A DNA stretch of 64,000 nucleotides from Nitratireductor sp. GISD-1A_MAKvit (GTDB lineage: Bacteria > Pseudomonadota > Alphaproteobacteria > Rhizobiales > Rhizobiaceae), in the NCBI RefSeq assembly GCF_040819555.1, contig NZ_CP161920.1, forward strand, positions 2,665,001 to 2,729,000, read 5' to 3'. Below, piece after piece: positions 32,628 to 40,882 of the stretch. Each line of letters opens with the position of its first letter. The stretch's first letter is position 1. The position numbers and the translations under genes are program-made. Below the pieces are notes generated by a model. The model did no database searches. It was given only the letters and a program-made list of their open reading frames with translations, and was not told the origin of the DNA.

Positions 32628-33407
32628 CTATGATTCGAGCGGTTCCAGGCCGTATCGCGCATCGCAGGCCCGAGCGTCGGCGACGAGGGCGGCGGGGTTT
32701 TCCTCGCCCGTCTGAATCCGTTGCCCGCGCGCCTGCACGCGCGGCAGCACGTCCTCACGAATGCCGGCTTCGGTCGCCGTCGGCGTTTCCCTGGCATAGG
32801 CCTGCGCGGCATGCCGCACACGCGGTGTCGTCTCGGACTGGAGATCGGGGCGGAGTGCGCCCAATGTCCAGTAATGCGCGACACACTGGAGGTGATCGGT
32901 GGCGCCGAAGTAAAACACGGGCCAGAACCCATGCTCCCGGTCGCAGGTGCTGATCCGGTGGCCGTAAGGGGGTGTGGCGCTCGCGGGGGGCGCTTGCGTA
33001 TTGTGCAAGACCGCGCCTTGGGGAAAGCCGGCCTCGGCGCTTCCGGGGTTGGGAAAGCGGGGGCGTCCGGAAATGCCGAGCACCTGGATATCGAAGGCAA
33101 GATCGCTCTCGCCGGACCTCTCCTTCAACGCCTCCCTTCGTTCACCGAAATCGATTTGACGGGCATTGCTGAACGCCCAGAACGCGCCGGCGTCCCGCCA
33201 CCGCGCGTCCTCTTCCGCAAATCCGTACAAAGAGTTCAATCTTAGGGCCATTTGTTGCTGCGATTTCTTAGCCTTGTCGAGCGTGTCATAGAGCGCCGCG
33301 CAGCCATGGAGATCAGGGGCAAATTCCTCAGCCTGGGCTGATTTCGACGTACCGGGCGCAAGCGCCATCAGCATCGCGGCGCAAGCTGCCGTCCACCCTC
33401 CTCTCAT
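32628..33407 (-). CDS. Secreted protein, family C, copy C1
   Basis: 259 residues; AGGAG precedes the ATG at 33407. Signal peptide MRGGWTAACAAMLMALAPGTSKSAQA. Family C plan: a first C-A-x-x-Y motif (LHGCAALYD), a second Cys motif before an aromatic helix (LQCVAHYWTLGAL), then the end signature ARGQRIQTGEENPAALVADA-RACDARYGL. First gene of a three-gene unit under palindrome copy 7. Confidence 0.8.
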   Translation of the reverse strand: MRGGWTAACAAMLMALAPGTSKSAQAEEFAPDLHGCAALYDTLDKAKKSQQQMALRLNSLYGFAEEDARWRDAGAFWAFSNARQIDFGERREALKERSGESDLAFDIQVLGISGRPRFPNPGSAEAGFPQGAVLHNTQAPPASATPPYGHRISTCDREHGFWPVFYFGATDHLQCVAHYWTLGALRPDLQSETTPRVRHAAQAYARETPTATEAGIREDVLPRVQARGQRIQTGEENPAALVADARACDARYGLEPLES

Positions 33408-33480
33408 CGCATTCGCTCCTTTCCTTCGCCGATTGTCTGATCATCCGTTGCGGCAGAATCGGCGAGGCGGAAGGTCGGCG

Positions 33481-33502
33481 CACCCCCCTGTTCAGGGGGG
33501 TA
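33481..33502 (-). promoter_or_regulatory. Type 1 palindromic operator, copy 7
   Basis: Arms CACCCCCCTG and CAGGGGGGT around TT. On the reverse strand GATTCT (33460-33455) begins 20 bases beyond the repeat and the C1 start is 73 bases away. The right edge abuts the stop of the C2 gene. Confidence 0.8.
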
Positions 33503-33907
33503 TCAATCCCGCCAGGGTGTCGGCGTCGGGGGAAGATCGTAGCGGGCGTCGCAGGCGTGAATGTCGGCAAGGAGGGCGTCGGTTTCGCGCGACACATCTT
33601 CGTCGGAATCCGCGTCTGCAAGTCGTGCCCCCCGCGCCTGCATTCGCACGCGGGTCTCGGCTTCCATTTCGCCGCTGGTCAGTGGCATGGGCACGGGCGA
33701 GGGAAAGGGCAGATCGCGGAAATATGCCTGCCGGGTATGGGCCATGCGATCTTCGGCCCAATCGGCGAAGTTCGGTGCCGCCATCCTGAGCAGGGCATAG
33801 AGGCCGAGGCAGTCGAGGTGGGCCTCGGCGCGTTCGAGTGCCTTTGCCGGCCCGGCCGAAACGCCGATGGACACTGCCAGGATCACCTTGAAAGCCTCCA
33901 TGCTCAT
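33503..33907 (-). CDS. Secreted protein, family C, short copy C2
   Basis: 134 residues with a weak signal (MEAFKVILAVSIGVSAGPAKA). Only the first Cys motif (LDCLGLYALL) and the end signature (MQARGARLADADSDE ... DIHACDARYDL) are present; the middle section found in C1, C3 and C4 is missing. It is therefore a shortened family member. Last gene of the unit from 35352. Confidence 0.75.
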   Translation of the reverse strand: MSMEAFKVILAVSIGVSAGPAKALERAEAHLDCLGLYALLRMAAPNFADWAEDRMAHTRQAYFRDLPFPSPVPMPLTSGEMEAETRVRMQARGARLADADSDEDVSRETDALLADIHACDARYDLPPTPTPWRD

Positions 33908-33917
33908 CCCGGTGCGC

Positions 33918-34655
33918 CTACTGTCCGCTATTCTGAGCGAAGCCGTATTTCATTTCGCAGCGGGCCAGCGTTGCCTGCATCAGATCGGATGATTCCTGCC
34001 CCTGCTGGATGCGTTGACCGCGCGCCTGCCCGTCGACCATCACTTGCTGTTCGACCTGCTGTCGCTGCGTGCCGGGGTTAGCCTCCAGGTGGCGGGCGAT
34101 AGCGAAGCGCGCGCGGTGGAGCGCCATGCCCTGCTGCGCCGAATTGAACGCGCCGAGCAGCCAATAAGCGACAGCGCAGTCGAAATCGCTGAGCACGGGT
34201 GCAAGCGCGATCACTGGCGCAAAGCCGAACGTCCGGTCGCAGTCGGCGAGGCGCGAAACGGCGCTTTCCTGCAGGTCTGTATCCCCGGAATCGATATCCG
34301 CCTGGAGAGGGAGCTCCGGGAGAAGCGTGATATCCCGCATGCGTCCGAGCTGCAGGTAGCTGGCCTGCCCCCTTGCAAAATTGTTGAGGTCTTCAGCAAA
34401 GGTGGATGATCCGGTCGAAATGGCAGGCGCCAGTTCGTGCGTCCAGATCAATTGCCACGCCCGATCCCGCAAATCGATGGCCTCGTATCCGGCAATGATC
34501 CGGCTCGCGTTGGTGGAATGATTCACCTGTAAGTAGCGCACGGCACAGCGCCCAGCTTCCTCTCTGGTTTCATCCGCGCGCGCTTCCTGCGGCATTACGG
34601 CGAAGGCCGCCGCTGTCAGCATCGCGGCAAAAACCATCATCACTTTCCGTTTCAT
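33918..34655 (-). CDS. Secreted protein, family C, copy C3
   Basis: 245 residues; signal peptide MKRKVMMVFAAMLTAAAFAVMPQEARA. AGRCAVRYLQ, LADCDRTFGFAPV, DFDCAVAYWLLGAFNSAQQG, GQARGQRIQQGQESSDLM, LARCEMKYGFA. The phrase CDRTFGF is shared with C4. Four Cys could make two disulfides. Gap of 10 bases to C2 and 37 bases to C4. Confidence 0.8.
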   Translation of the reverse strand: MKRKVMMVFAAMLTAAAFAVMPQEARADETREEAGRCAVRYLQVNHSTNASRIIAGYEAIDLRDRAWQLIWTHELAPAISTGSSTFAEDLNNFARGQASYLQLGRMRDITLLPELPLQADIDSGDTDLQESAVSRLADCDRTFGFAPVIALAPVLSDFDCAVAYWLLGAFNSAQQGMALHRARFAIARHLEANPGTQRQQVEQQVMVDGQARGQRIQQGQESSDLMQATLARCEMKYGFAQNSGQ

Positions 34656-34692
34656 CGCGGTTCCCCACTTTCATGCCCACCACATGGCGCGC

Positions 34693-35352
34693 CTACTGTC
34701 CACCGGCAGCGGCGAAACTGTAGTGCGCCTCACAGACATCAATGTCGTTGGTCAGCGCCTCGGCCGACTCCAGACCTTGCCGAATCCGCTCGCCGCGTGT
34801 TCTTGCTAGCGCGTTTACCTGCGGGCCAAGACTGCCGGGGTCCAGTTCGGGGTTGGCGGTATGGTGAAGCCGGAGCGCATATTGCGCGCGCTCCATTGCG
34901 CTTGCGCTCTGAGCCTGATTACTATCACGCCGGATCATGGAAACTAGACGATAAGCAACCGCACAATCGAAATCGGCGATTGGAGGTATGCTGGGACTCG
35001 AATCGATCATTTCGGTGATTGGGCTGAATCCGAACGTTCGATCACATTCGGCCAGAGCCTCCACATGCTGCTCGACTGGCGGCATGAAATTCAAACCTTC
35101 CAACCCCCAATATTCTACCAGATTGCTAGGATTTAGGCGACCTACCATCGCCGATTGCCGTTTCCGGAAAATGGGATTTGCCACAGCATGCTCTCCATAT
35201 CGGAGGGCCTCTCCATATCGGAGGGCACAGCTTAGTGCGAGTTGGGCATCGTTCGACCGGTCCTCGTTTTTTTCTGCGTGGACATCTACCGGCGACGCAA
35301 TTGCCAGCACGGCAAGTATCGCACAAAAACCAGAGATCCATTTCCGCATCAT
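34693..35352 (-). CDS. Secreted protein, family C, copy C4
   Basis: 219 residues from ATG at 35352 (GGGAG upstream; a GTG at 35358 is the alternative). Signal MMRKWISGFCAILAVLAIASPVDVHA. LALSCALRYGEALRYGEHA, AECDRTFGFSPI, DFDCAVAYRLVSMI, ARTRGERIRQGLESAEALTNDIDVCEAHYSF. The DNA has a short in-frame tandem duplication (CTCCATATCGGAGGGC twice, 35202-35233). First gene of the leftward unit of palindrome copy 8. Confidence 0.8.
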   Translation of the reverse strand: MMRKWISGFCAILAVLAIASPVDVHAEKNEDRSNDAQLALSCALRYGEALRYGEHAVANPIFRKRQSAMVGRLNPSNLVEYWGLEGLNFMPPVEQHVEALAECDRTFGFSPITEMIDSSPSIPPIADFDCAVAYRLVSMIRRDSNQAQSASAMERAQYALRLHHTANPELDPGSLGPQVNALARTRGERIRQGLESAEALTNDIDVCEAHYSFAAAGGQ

Positions 35353-35405
35353 CGGCACTCCCTTTCTTCCCTGCGGAAAGGATTACGCCCGCGCGCGCGT
35401 GACGG

Positions 35406-35427
35406 CACCCCCCTGTTCAGGGGGGTC
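35406..35427. promoter_or_regulatory. Type 1 palindromic operator, copy 8 (divergent, before the kinase operon)
   Basis: Arms CACCCCCCTG and CAGGGGGGT around TT. Leftwards TAATCC (35385-35380) begins 20 bases away and the C4 start is 53 bases away. Rightwards TAGGGT (35448-35453) begins 20 bases away and the kinase start (35524) is 96 bases away. This copy ties the palindrome to the two-component operon. Confidence 0.85.
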
Positions 35428-35523
35428 ACGAGGCCGGGGGCGTTCCATAGGGTGCGTGCAACAGGCGGATAGAGGCGCGCGGCGCCACCGCCGGATCTTC
35501 GCACAACGAGGAGATGCGCCCCC

Positions 35524-37683
35524 TTGTCGGCCCGCCTTACGCCCAATGTTCTGCTTTCCGCCGCTGTCGCGCTCAGCGTCGTCCTGGCGGCGATCATGCT
35601 GGGCGTTGCAATGGATCAGCGCTGGCTGGGCCTTGGCGTTACCCCTCAAACCGAACTCGATCTCGCCTGGATCGATCGCGTCGATCCGAATGGTCCTTCG
35701 CAAGCGATTGCACCGTCCAGCGTTCTGGTCGCGATAACGGGCCGGGATGGCGAGCGGATCGAGATCGGGCCGGAAGACCTCATCGAGGAACCGGACGCAC
35801 TTGCGAGCTACGAGGCGATGCGAGCCTTTTTTGCCCGGCAGGAGGTGATCGCCGAAGCACTGGGCATGAAGCCGGTGGTGATCGAGACGGAACATCTGTC
35901 GATCCCGCGACGGGATGAAGTGCTGCCCCCCGGCCAGCGCCCGGTCGCCTCTTTGCCGCCTGCCTTCTGGATGCAGATCGGCGTGGGGCTGGCGGGCTTC
36001 TGGATCGGGGCGTGGATATGGGCGCTGAGGCGCGGCGAATGGGCGACACGCTTCCTGCTGCTCGCGGGGGCGGGCCTGATGATTTCGGCCTTTCCAGCCG
36101 CCGTCTATTCCACACGGGAACTGGCGCTTCCGGGCGCGCTGTTCCGGGTCCTCACTACATTCAACCATATTGGGGCGCTCACATTCGGCGTGGGCATGAT
36201 CGGACTGTTTCTGGTCTATCCCCGAAGGCTGGTATCAGCCCGCTGGCTCGCGCTGCCCGCCATTGTTCTCGGCGCGTGGCAGGCCGTGGATATCCTGCAA
36301 CTGGCGGACGGGCCGGGCCTGGGTTTCCATCTGGCGGTCGTGTCGGCCATGCTCGCCATCGTCGTTCTGGTCGCCATCCAGTTCAGGGTCACGCGCGGGC
36401 ATCCGCGCGACCGCGCGGCGCTCGCCTGGCTCGGACTGGCGGTGATCGTCGGCGCGGGCGCCTTCGTCGCCACGGTCATAGCGCCTCATGCACTGGGCAT
36501 CGGCGCCTTCGTCTCGCAGGGCGAAGCGTTCCTGTTCTTCCTTCTGGTCTATGTCGGCGTCGCGCTCGGGGTCGCCCGGTATCGGCTGTTCCAGCTCGAC
36601 GAATGGGCCTTCCGCATTCTCTTTTATGTTGTCGGCGTGCTTCTGCTTCTCGCGCTCGATGCCATCCTGATCGTCACCATCGTCGATGAACGCGCACCGG
36701 CCTTCGCGCTGTCGCTGCTGATCGTGGCTCTGGCCTGGCTGCCCCTGCGCGACATGCTGGCCCGAATCGTGCTGCGCCGCGCGGAACCGTCGCGCGGAAA
36801 CCTGTTCCGTCAGGTGATGGACGTGGCGCTCACCCCGCCGGGCCGCGACCAGCAGGCGCGCTGGCGCGTGCTTCTGGAAGATGCCTTTCGTCCGCTCTCG
36901 ATTACAGCCGCTACGGATGTGCAAGACCCTGCGCTGATCGATGACGGTCTGGCGCTTGCCGTGCCGGGCGCCGGCGGTCTGCCGGACTATCGGCTGGATT
37001 ATGCGGACGGAGGACGAAAGCTGTTCTCGCTGCGCGATGCGGATTTGGCGGTCGAACTCACCACCATGCTCGCCAATGCGCTGGAAAGCCGGGAAGCCTA
37101 TGAAAAGGGCGTCGCCGAGGAGCGTGAGCGTATCGCGCGCGACATCCACGACAATATCGGAGTGCAACTGATGGGCGCGCTGCACAGCCGGGGGCTGGCG
37201 CGCAAGGACATGATGATCCGCGAGACGCTGACGGACTTGCGCGACATCATCAACAACGCCTCCAATCCCGACCTCTCCTTTGACGAGATGCTGGCCGATC
37301 TGCGCTCGCAGATCTCCGAACATCTGTTCGCCGCCGGCGTGAAGATGAAATGGGAGGTGGAGAATGCCGGACCCGCGATCCTGCCGCTGGCTGCAGCGCA
37401 TACGGTGCGCTCGGTCGTCCGAGAGGCTGTCCAGAATGCACTCAAGCATGGACAGCCAAGATCGATCCGCGTCGCCGTTCGTCTCGATGAAGACGCCATA
37501 GCCTTGACCGTGGCCGACAATGGCAGCGGTTTCGATCCCGGCAGCGTCCAGGCCGGCAACGGGCTTGCCAACATGCAGGCGCGAGTGACAAGTCTGGGTG
37601 GCCGGTTCAACGTCGCAAGCGGGACAGAGGGCACCCGTATCGAGGCGCAGTTCCCCGTTGATATTGTACGGATTACACAATGA
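35524..37683 (+). CDS. Multi-span sensor histidine kinase, HisKA_3 type, PDZ-like sensor
   Basis: 719 residues from a TTG with GAGGAG upstream. After an N-terminal helix, residues about 35-140 are outside the membrane and start like a PDZ domain (LGLGVTPQTELDLAWIDRVDPNGPSQ, SSVLVAITGRDGE). Seven or eight helices follow (about 145-430). The kinase part has the H-box EERERIARDIHDNIGVQLMG, ATPase N-box VREAVQNALKHG, and DNGSGFDPGSVQAGNGLANM. HisKA_3 kinases pair with NarL-type regulators, here the gene overlapping its end at 37680. A second kinase of the same plan lies at 38417. Confidence 0.9.
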   Translation: MSARLTPNVLLSAAVALSVVLAAIMLGVAMDQRWLGLGVTPQTELDLAWIDRVDPNGPSQAIAPSSVLVAITGRDGERIEIGPEDLIEEPDALASYEAMRAFFARQEVIAEALGMKPVVIETEHLSIPRRDEVLPPGQRPVASLPPAFWMQIGVGLAGFWIGAWIWALRRGEWATRFLLLAGAGLMISAFPAAVYSTRELALPGALFRVLTTFNHIGALTFGVGMIGLFLVYPRRLVSARWLALPAIVLGAWQAVDILQLADGPGLGFHLAVVSAMLAIVVLVAIQFRVTRGHPRDRAALAWLGLAVIVGAGAFVATVIAPHALGIGAFVSQGEAFLFFLLVYVGVALGVARYRLFQLDEWAFRILFYVVGVLLLLALDAILIVTIVDERAPAFALSLLIVALAWLPLRDMLARIVLRRAEPSRGNLFRQVMDVALTPPGRDQQARWRVLLEDAFRPLSITAATDVQDPALIDDGLALAVPGAGGLPDYRLDYADGGRKLFSLRDADLAVELTTMLANALESREAYEKGVAEERERIARDIHDNIGVQLMGALHSRGLARKDMMIRETLTDLRDIINNASNPDLSFDEMLADLRSQISEHLFAAGVKMKWEVENAGPAILPLAAAHTVRSVVREAVQNALKHGQPRSIRVAVRLDEDAIALTVADNGSGFDPGSVQAGNGLANMQARVTSLGGRFNVASGTEGTRIEAQFPVDIVRITQ

Positions 37684-38339
37684 CGAAAATACTCATCGTC
37701 GAGGACTTGAGCGAAACCCGCCGCTGGCTGAGCGAGATCGTCAGCGCGGCTTTCGAGGAGTCCGAGATTCACGAAGCAGCGAGCATGCGCGCCGGCATCG
37801 CGCAGGCGGCGGCGCGCGACTACGACGTCGCGCTGATCGATCTCGGCCTGCCGGACGGGTCCGGCCTCGACGTATTGCGCAATCTGCGTCTCCTGCGCCC
37901 CCAGACTGTCTGTGTCGTCACAACGGTAATGGGCGACGACGCCTCGATCGTGGGCGCGCTTTCGGCAGGCGCGCAGGGTTATCTGCTCAAGGAGCAGCCC
38001 CAGGATCTGCTGGTCCGGCAGCTCAAGCAGATGGCCGAGGGCATCCCCGCTCTCTCACCCTCGGTCGCGCGCCGGATCATGGAGCATTTCAAGAGAACTG
38101 GTCCGGCCGCGCCTGAAGACGACCTGACGGGACGCGAGCGCGAGGTGCTTGGCCTGATCGGCCGGGGCCTGCGCAATGGCGAGGTGGCCGAGACGTTGGG
38201 GATTTCGGAAAACACGGTGGCGGGCTACATCAAGGACATCTACCGCAAGCTTGGTATTTCCTCGCGCGCCGAAGCCTCCTGGCATGCGGCAAGGCTGGGC
38301 CTCGGCGAAGCGCCCGCCGCCAACAAGAAGAGCAAGTAA
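37680..38339 (+). CDS. NarL/FixJ-type response regulator
   Basis: 219 residues. Receiver 1-120 with acidic residues ED 8-9, phospho-acceptor Asp 54 (ALIDLGLPDGSG), Thr in VVTTVM and Lys in YLLKEQ. LuxR HTH at about 150-210: DLTGREREVLGLIGRGLRNG, EVAETLGISENTVAGYIKDIYRKLG. ATGA overlap with the kinase. NarL-type proteins bind two 7-bp half sites with 2-bp spacing, which is how the type 1 palindromes are built; I infer that this protein is their activator. Confidence 0.93.
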   Translation: MTKILIVEDLSETRRWLSEIVSAAFEESEIHEAASMRAGIAQAAARDYDVALIDLGLPDGSGLDVLRNLRLLRPQTVCVVTTVMGDDASIVGALSAGAQGYLLKEQPQDLLVRQLKQMAEGIPALSPSVARRIMEHFKRTGPAAPEDDLTGREREVLGLIGRGLRNGEVAETLGISENTVAGYIKDIYRKLGISSRAEASWHAARLGLGEAPAANKKSK

Positions 38340-38416
38340 CGTCCTGCTCCGGATTCTGTAATTCTCTGCCGGTCTTGGTATAAGAAGAATGGGGAATTCG
38401 GAGGGGGCTTTTCTGT

Positions 38417-40547
38417 ATGCGGCTCAACGCGGCGCCATCGCTGCTTCTGGCACTCGCCGCGCTGGTCGCGGCGTTCATTGCGTTCGGCGCCATTTACGCC
38501 GCGCTCTCCCAGCCCTGGACGGGTCTCGCGCTTGGCGTTCAGGGGGAGCGTGTGGTCGCCACTTCGGCGAGAGGCCCCGCAGCCGGCCCTGCCGCGGGGC
38601 GTGGAGGTAGAGAGCCTGTCGGGCGGAGGCCAGGACGTTCGCCTCGAGCCGCTCGACCTCGCGCCCGAACCGGACGGGGCGATGGGCGACTACGCAACAT
38701 ATCGCCGTTTCCTCGACCGACAGGAGATGCTGGCGCAGATCCTGCGTGCCGGGACCGTTGAGGTGCAGCTTGCGAGCGGCACGAGCGTCACCGTCATACC
38801 CGAAGCCCGACGCCCTGTCGGTTCTCTTCCGGCTGCCTTCTGGGTGCAACTGGCGGTGGGCCTGATCGCCTGGGCCATCTCGGCAAGCGTCTTTGCGTTC
38901 CGCAGACACGACCGCGCCGCGCCCTATCTGCTCTTGTCGGGCGCCGCCACGCTTGCCTTCGCGCCATTTGCGGGCGTCTATTCCGCGCGGGAGCTGGCTT
39001 TGCCCGCGACGCTCTTCCAGTGGCTCAACGATCTCAACTTCCTGGGCGGCAGCCTGTTTGCGGCGAGCTTCGTTGCACTGCTTCTCAATTATCCGCGGCG
39101 GATCGGACCGGCCTGGCTCGGTCCTGCCATTGTGGCGGTATATGTGGTCTGGTTCGTGGCTCAGCAGGTGGGCCTGTTCGAGTCGATGACTTTTGCGCGC
39201 CGTTTCCTCGTGATGATCGGGGTGTTCGCGACCTTCGCGCTTGCGGGCTGGCACTGGTTCACGTCGCGTCGCGAGCCGGCCACGCGCGCCGCGCTGCAAT
39301 GGTTCCTGTTGTCCTGGGTGGTGGGAACGGGGCTGTTCGCCCTGTTCATCCTGCTGCCGCAGATGTTCGGTGTCGACACCTCCGGCTTGCAGGGTTTTGC
39401 ATTCCTCTTGTTCCTGCTCGTTTACGGCGGGCTCGCCTTCGGCATCCTGCGCTACCGCTTGTTCGATCTCGACCGTTGGTGGACGGGTGCGGTGCTGTGG
39501 ATGCTGGCCGCGCTTGCGCTCATCGGGCTCGATTTCCTGTTTCTCTTCGTGCTGCACCTGTCTTCGGAAGTTTCCCTGGCGCTGGCGCTCCTCATTTGCG
39601 GCGTGCTCTGGCTGCCCTTGCGGGGATTGATCTGGAGCCGTCTATTTGGCCGGCGCGAGAAGAGCGCCAAGGCTGCGCGGTTTCGTCAGGTGACGGATGT
39701 GGCGCTGGCGCCGCCCGGAGCTGACAGGCAGGCACGCTGGCAGGAACTGCTACGCGGCGTTTTTGACCCCCTCGGCGTGGAAGCCCACACCGTGGACGGC
39801 GCCGTCGCTCTCGATGAGGAAGGGCTTGCCCTGCTTGTTCCCGGCACAGACGGACTTTCAGGTGTACGCCTTTCCTATGCTGGTGGCGGGCGGCGCTTGT
39901 TCGGGCCGCGCGATATCGAGCTTGCAGGCGAACTTCTGGAGATGCTGGCCGGGGCCGCGGAGAGCCGGAAATCGTACGAGACGGGCGTGATGGCCGAACG
40001 CGGGCGTATTGCTCGCGATATCCATGACAATATCGGCGCGCAGCTCATGACGGCGCTTCACAGCCCGGCGCCTGACCGCAAGGACATGGTGATCCGTGAG
40101 ACTCTTCAGGGGCTGCGGGGCATCATCGACGATAGCGCGGCGGAAGCTGCCAACTGGCCGGAAGCGCTCGCCGACTTGCGTCAGGAGACTGCCGAGCGTC
40201 TACACGCGGCGGGCCTCGACTTCGACTGGCGCGTCGATGAAGCCATGTCGCTTCCGCTCGAGGCGCAAATCCTGCACACGCTGCGTTCGATCCTGCGCGA
40301 GGCCGTGACGAACACGCTGCGCCATGCCGATGCGACCACTATGAATATCTGTGTTACGGAGCGGGACGGCCAGCTCGTGCTTGACATAAGGGATAATGGC
40401 AAGGGGCTCCACGGCGGCGCGCAAAGGGACGGCAACGGGCTTGCCAATATGCGCGCGCGGGTGGAGGCGCTCTCAGGCCGGTTCGTCGTTGCCGGCGCCG
40501 GACCGGGTCTTCGTCTCGACGTCGCAATTCCGCTCGAGCCGAGCTAG
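38417..40547 (+). pseudogene. Second multi-span HisKA_3 kinase, frameshifted
   Basis: The ATG at 38417 (GGAGGGGG upstream) opens MRLNAAPSLLLALAALVAAFIAF and an outside segment, but the frame changes within the CCCC at 38575-38578; removing one C gives a continuous protein of about 709 residues, and the total length is 3n+1. The rest repeats the plan of 35524: RRPVGSLPAAFWVQL, seven helices, AERGRIARDIHDNIGAQLM, LREAVTNTLRHAD, DNGKGLHGGAQRDGNGLANM. The two kinases share long identical phrases and probably share the one regulator. The break may be a sequence error. Confidence 0.8.
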
Positions 40548-40607
40548 CTGTTCGGAGACCGCTTGTATTCGGGCGGGCCATGCCAGGGGCGGACAATTCC
40601 TGCGAAT

Positions 40608-40880
40608 TCAGCTTCCGTTGTCAGGTGCCGAAGGAGACCGTACGTCTTTCGCCGCTGACGCGCCGGACTGCCGCCGTGCCTTGGCGAAGCCGCGATCGGT
40701 TGCGATGAATCGTTCCAGCATTGGCACGATGAGCTTGAGGGGATCGGCGACGGGCTGGCCGGACTCGCGGGCCAGCACTTCGGCATAGGCGACGAGATCA
40801 CGGTGAAGCGGCCCCGGCAGCTCCACGGTGGTTTTCACCGGCTTGTCCTCGATGATGGGACCGAGTTTCAGTTTCACCAT
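40608..40880 (-). CDS. DUF2274 protein
   Basis: 90 residues; ATG at 40880 with GGAGG 6 bases upstream, four bases after the trbI stop. MVKLKLGPIIEDKPVKTTVELPGPLHRDLVAYAEVLARESG, VADPLKLIVPMLERFIATDRGFAKARR. This small RHH-like protein regularly follows trbI in RlxS-type elements. Its role is unknown; the beta-helix-helix look suggests DNA binding. Confidence 0.85.
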   Translation of the reverse strand: MVKLKLGPIIEDKPVKTTVELPGPLHRDLVAYAEVLARESGQPVADPLKLIVPMLERFIATDRGFAKARRQSGASAAKDVRSPSAPDNGS

Positions 40881-40882
40881 GA

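Noticed and set aside
2215..35427. The palindromes as intrinsic terminators or REP elements, since several abut a stop codon
   Set aside because: Four of the eight lie between divergent starts, none is followed by a T run, and all keep a fixed distance to a -10-like hexamer in the outward direction.
36235..37680. A 481-codon leftward frame opposite the first HisKA_3 kinase
   Set aside because: Shadow frame; the kinase motifs are all on the forward strand.
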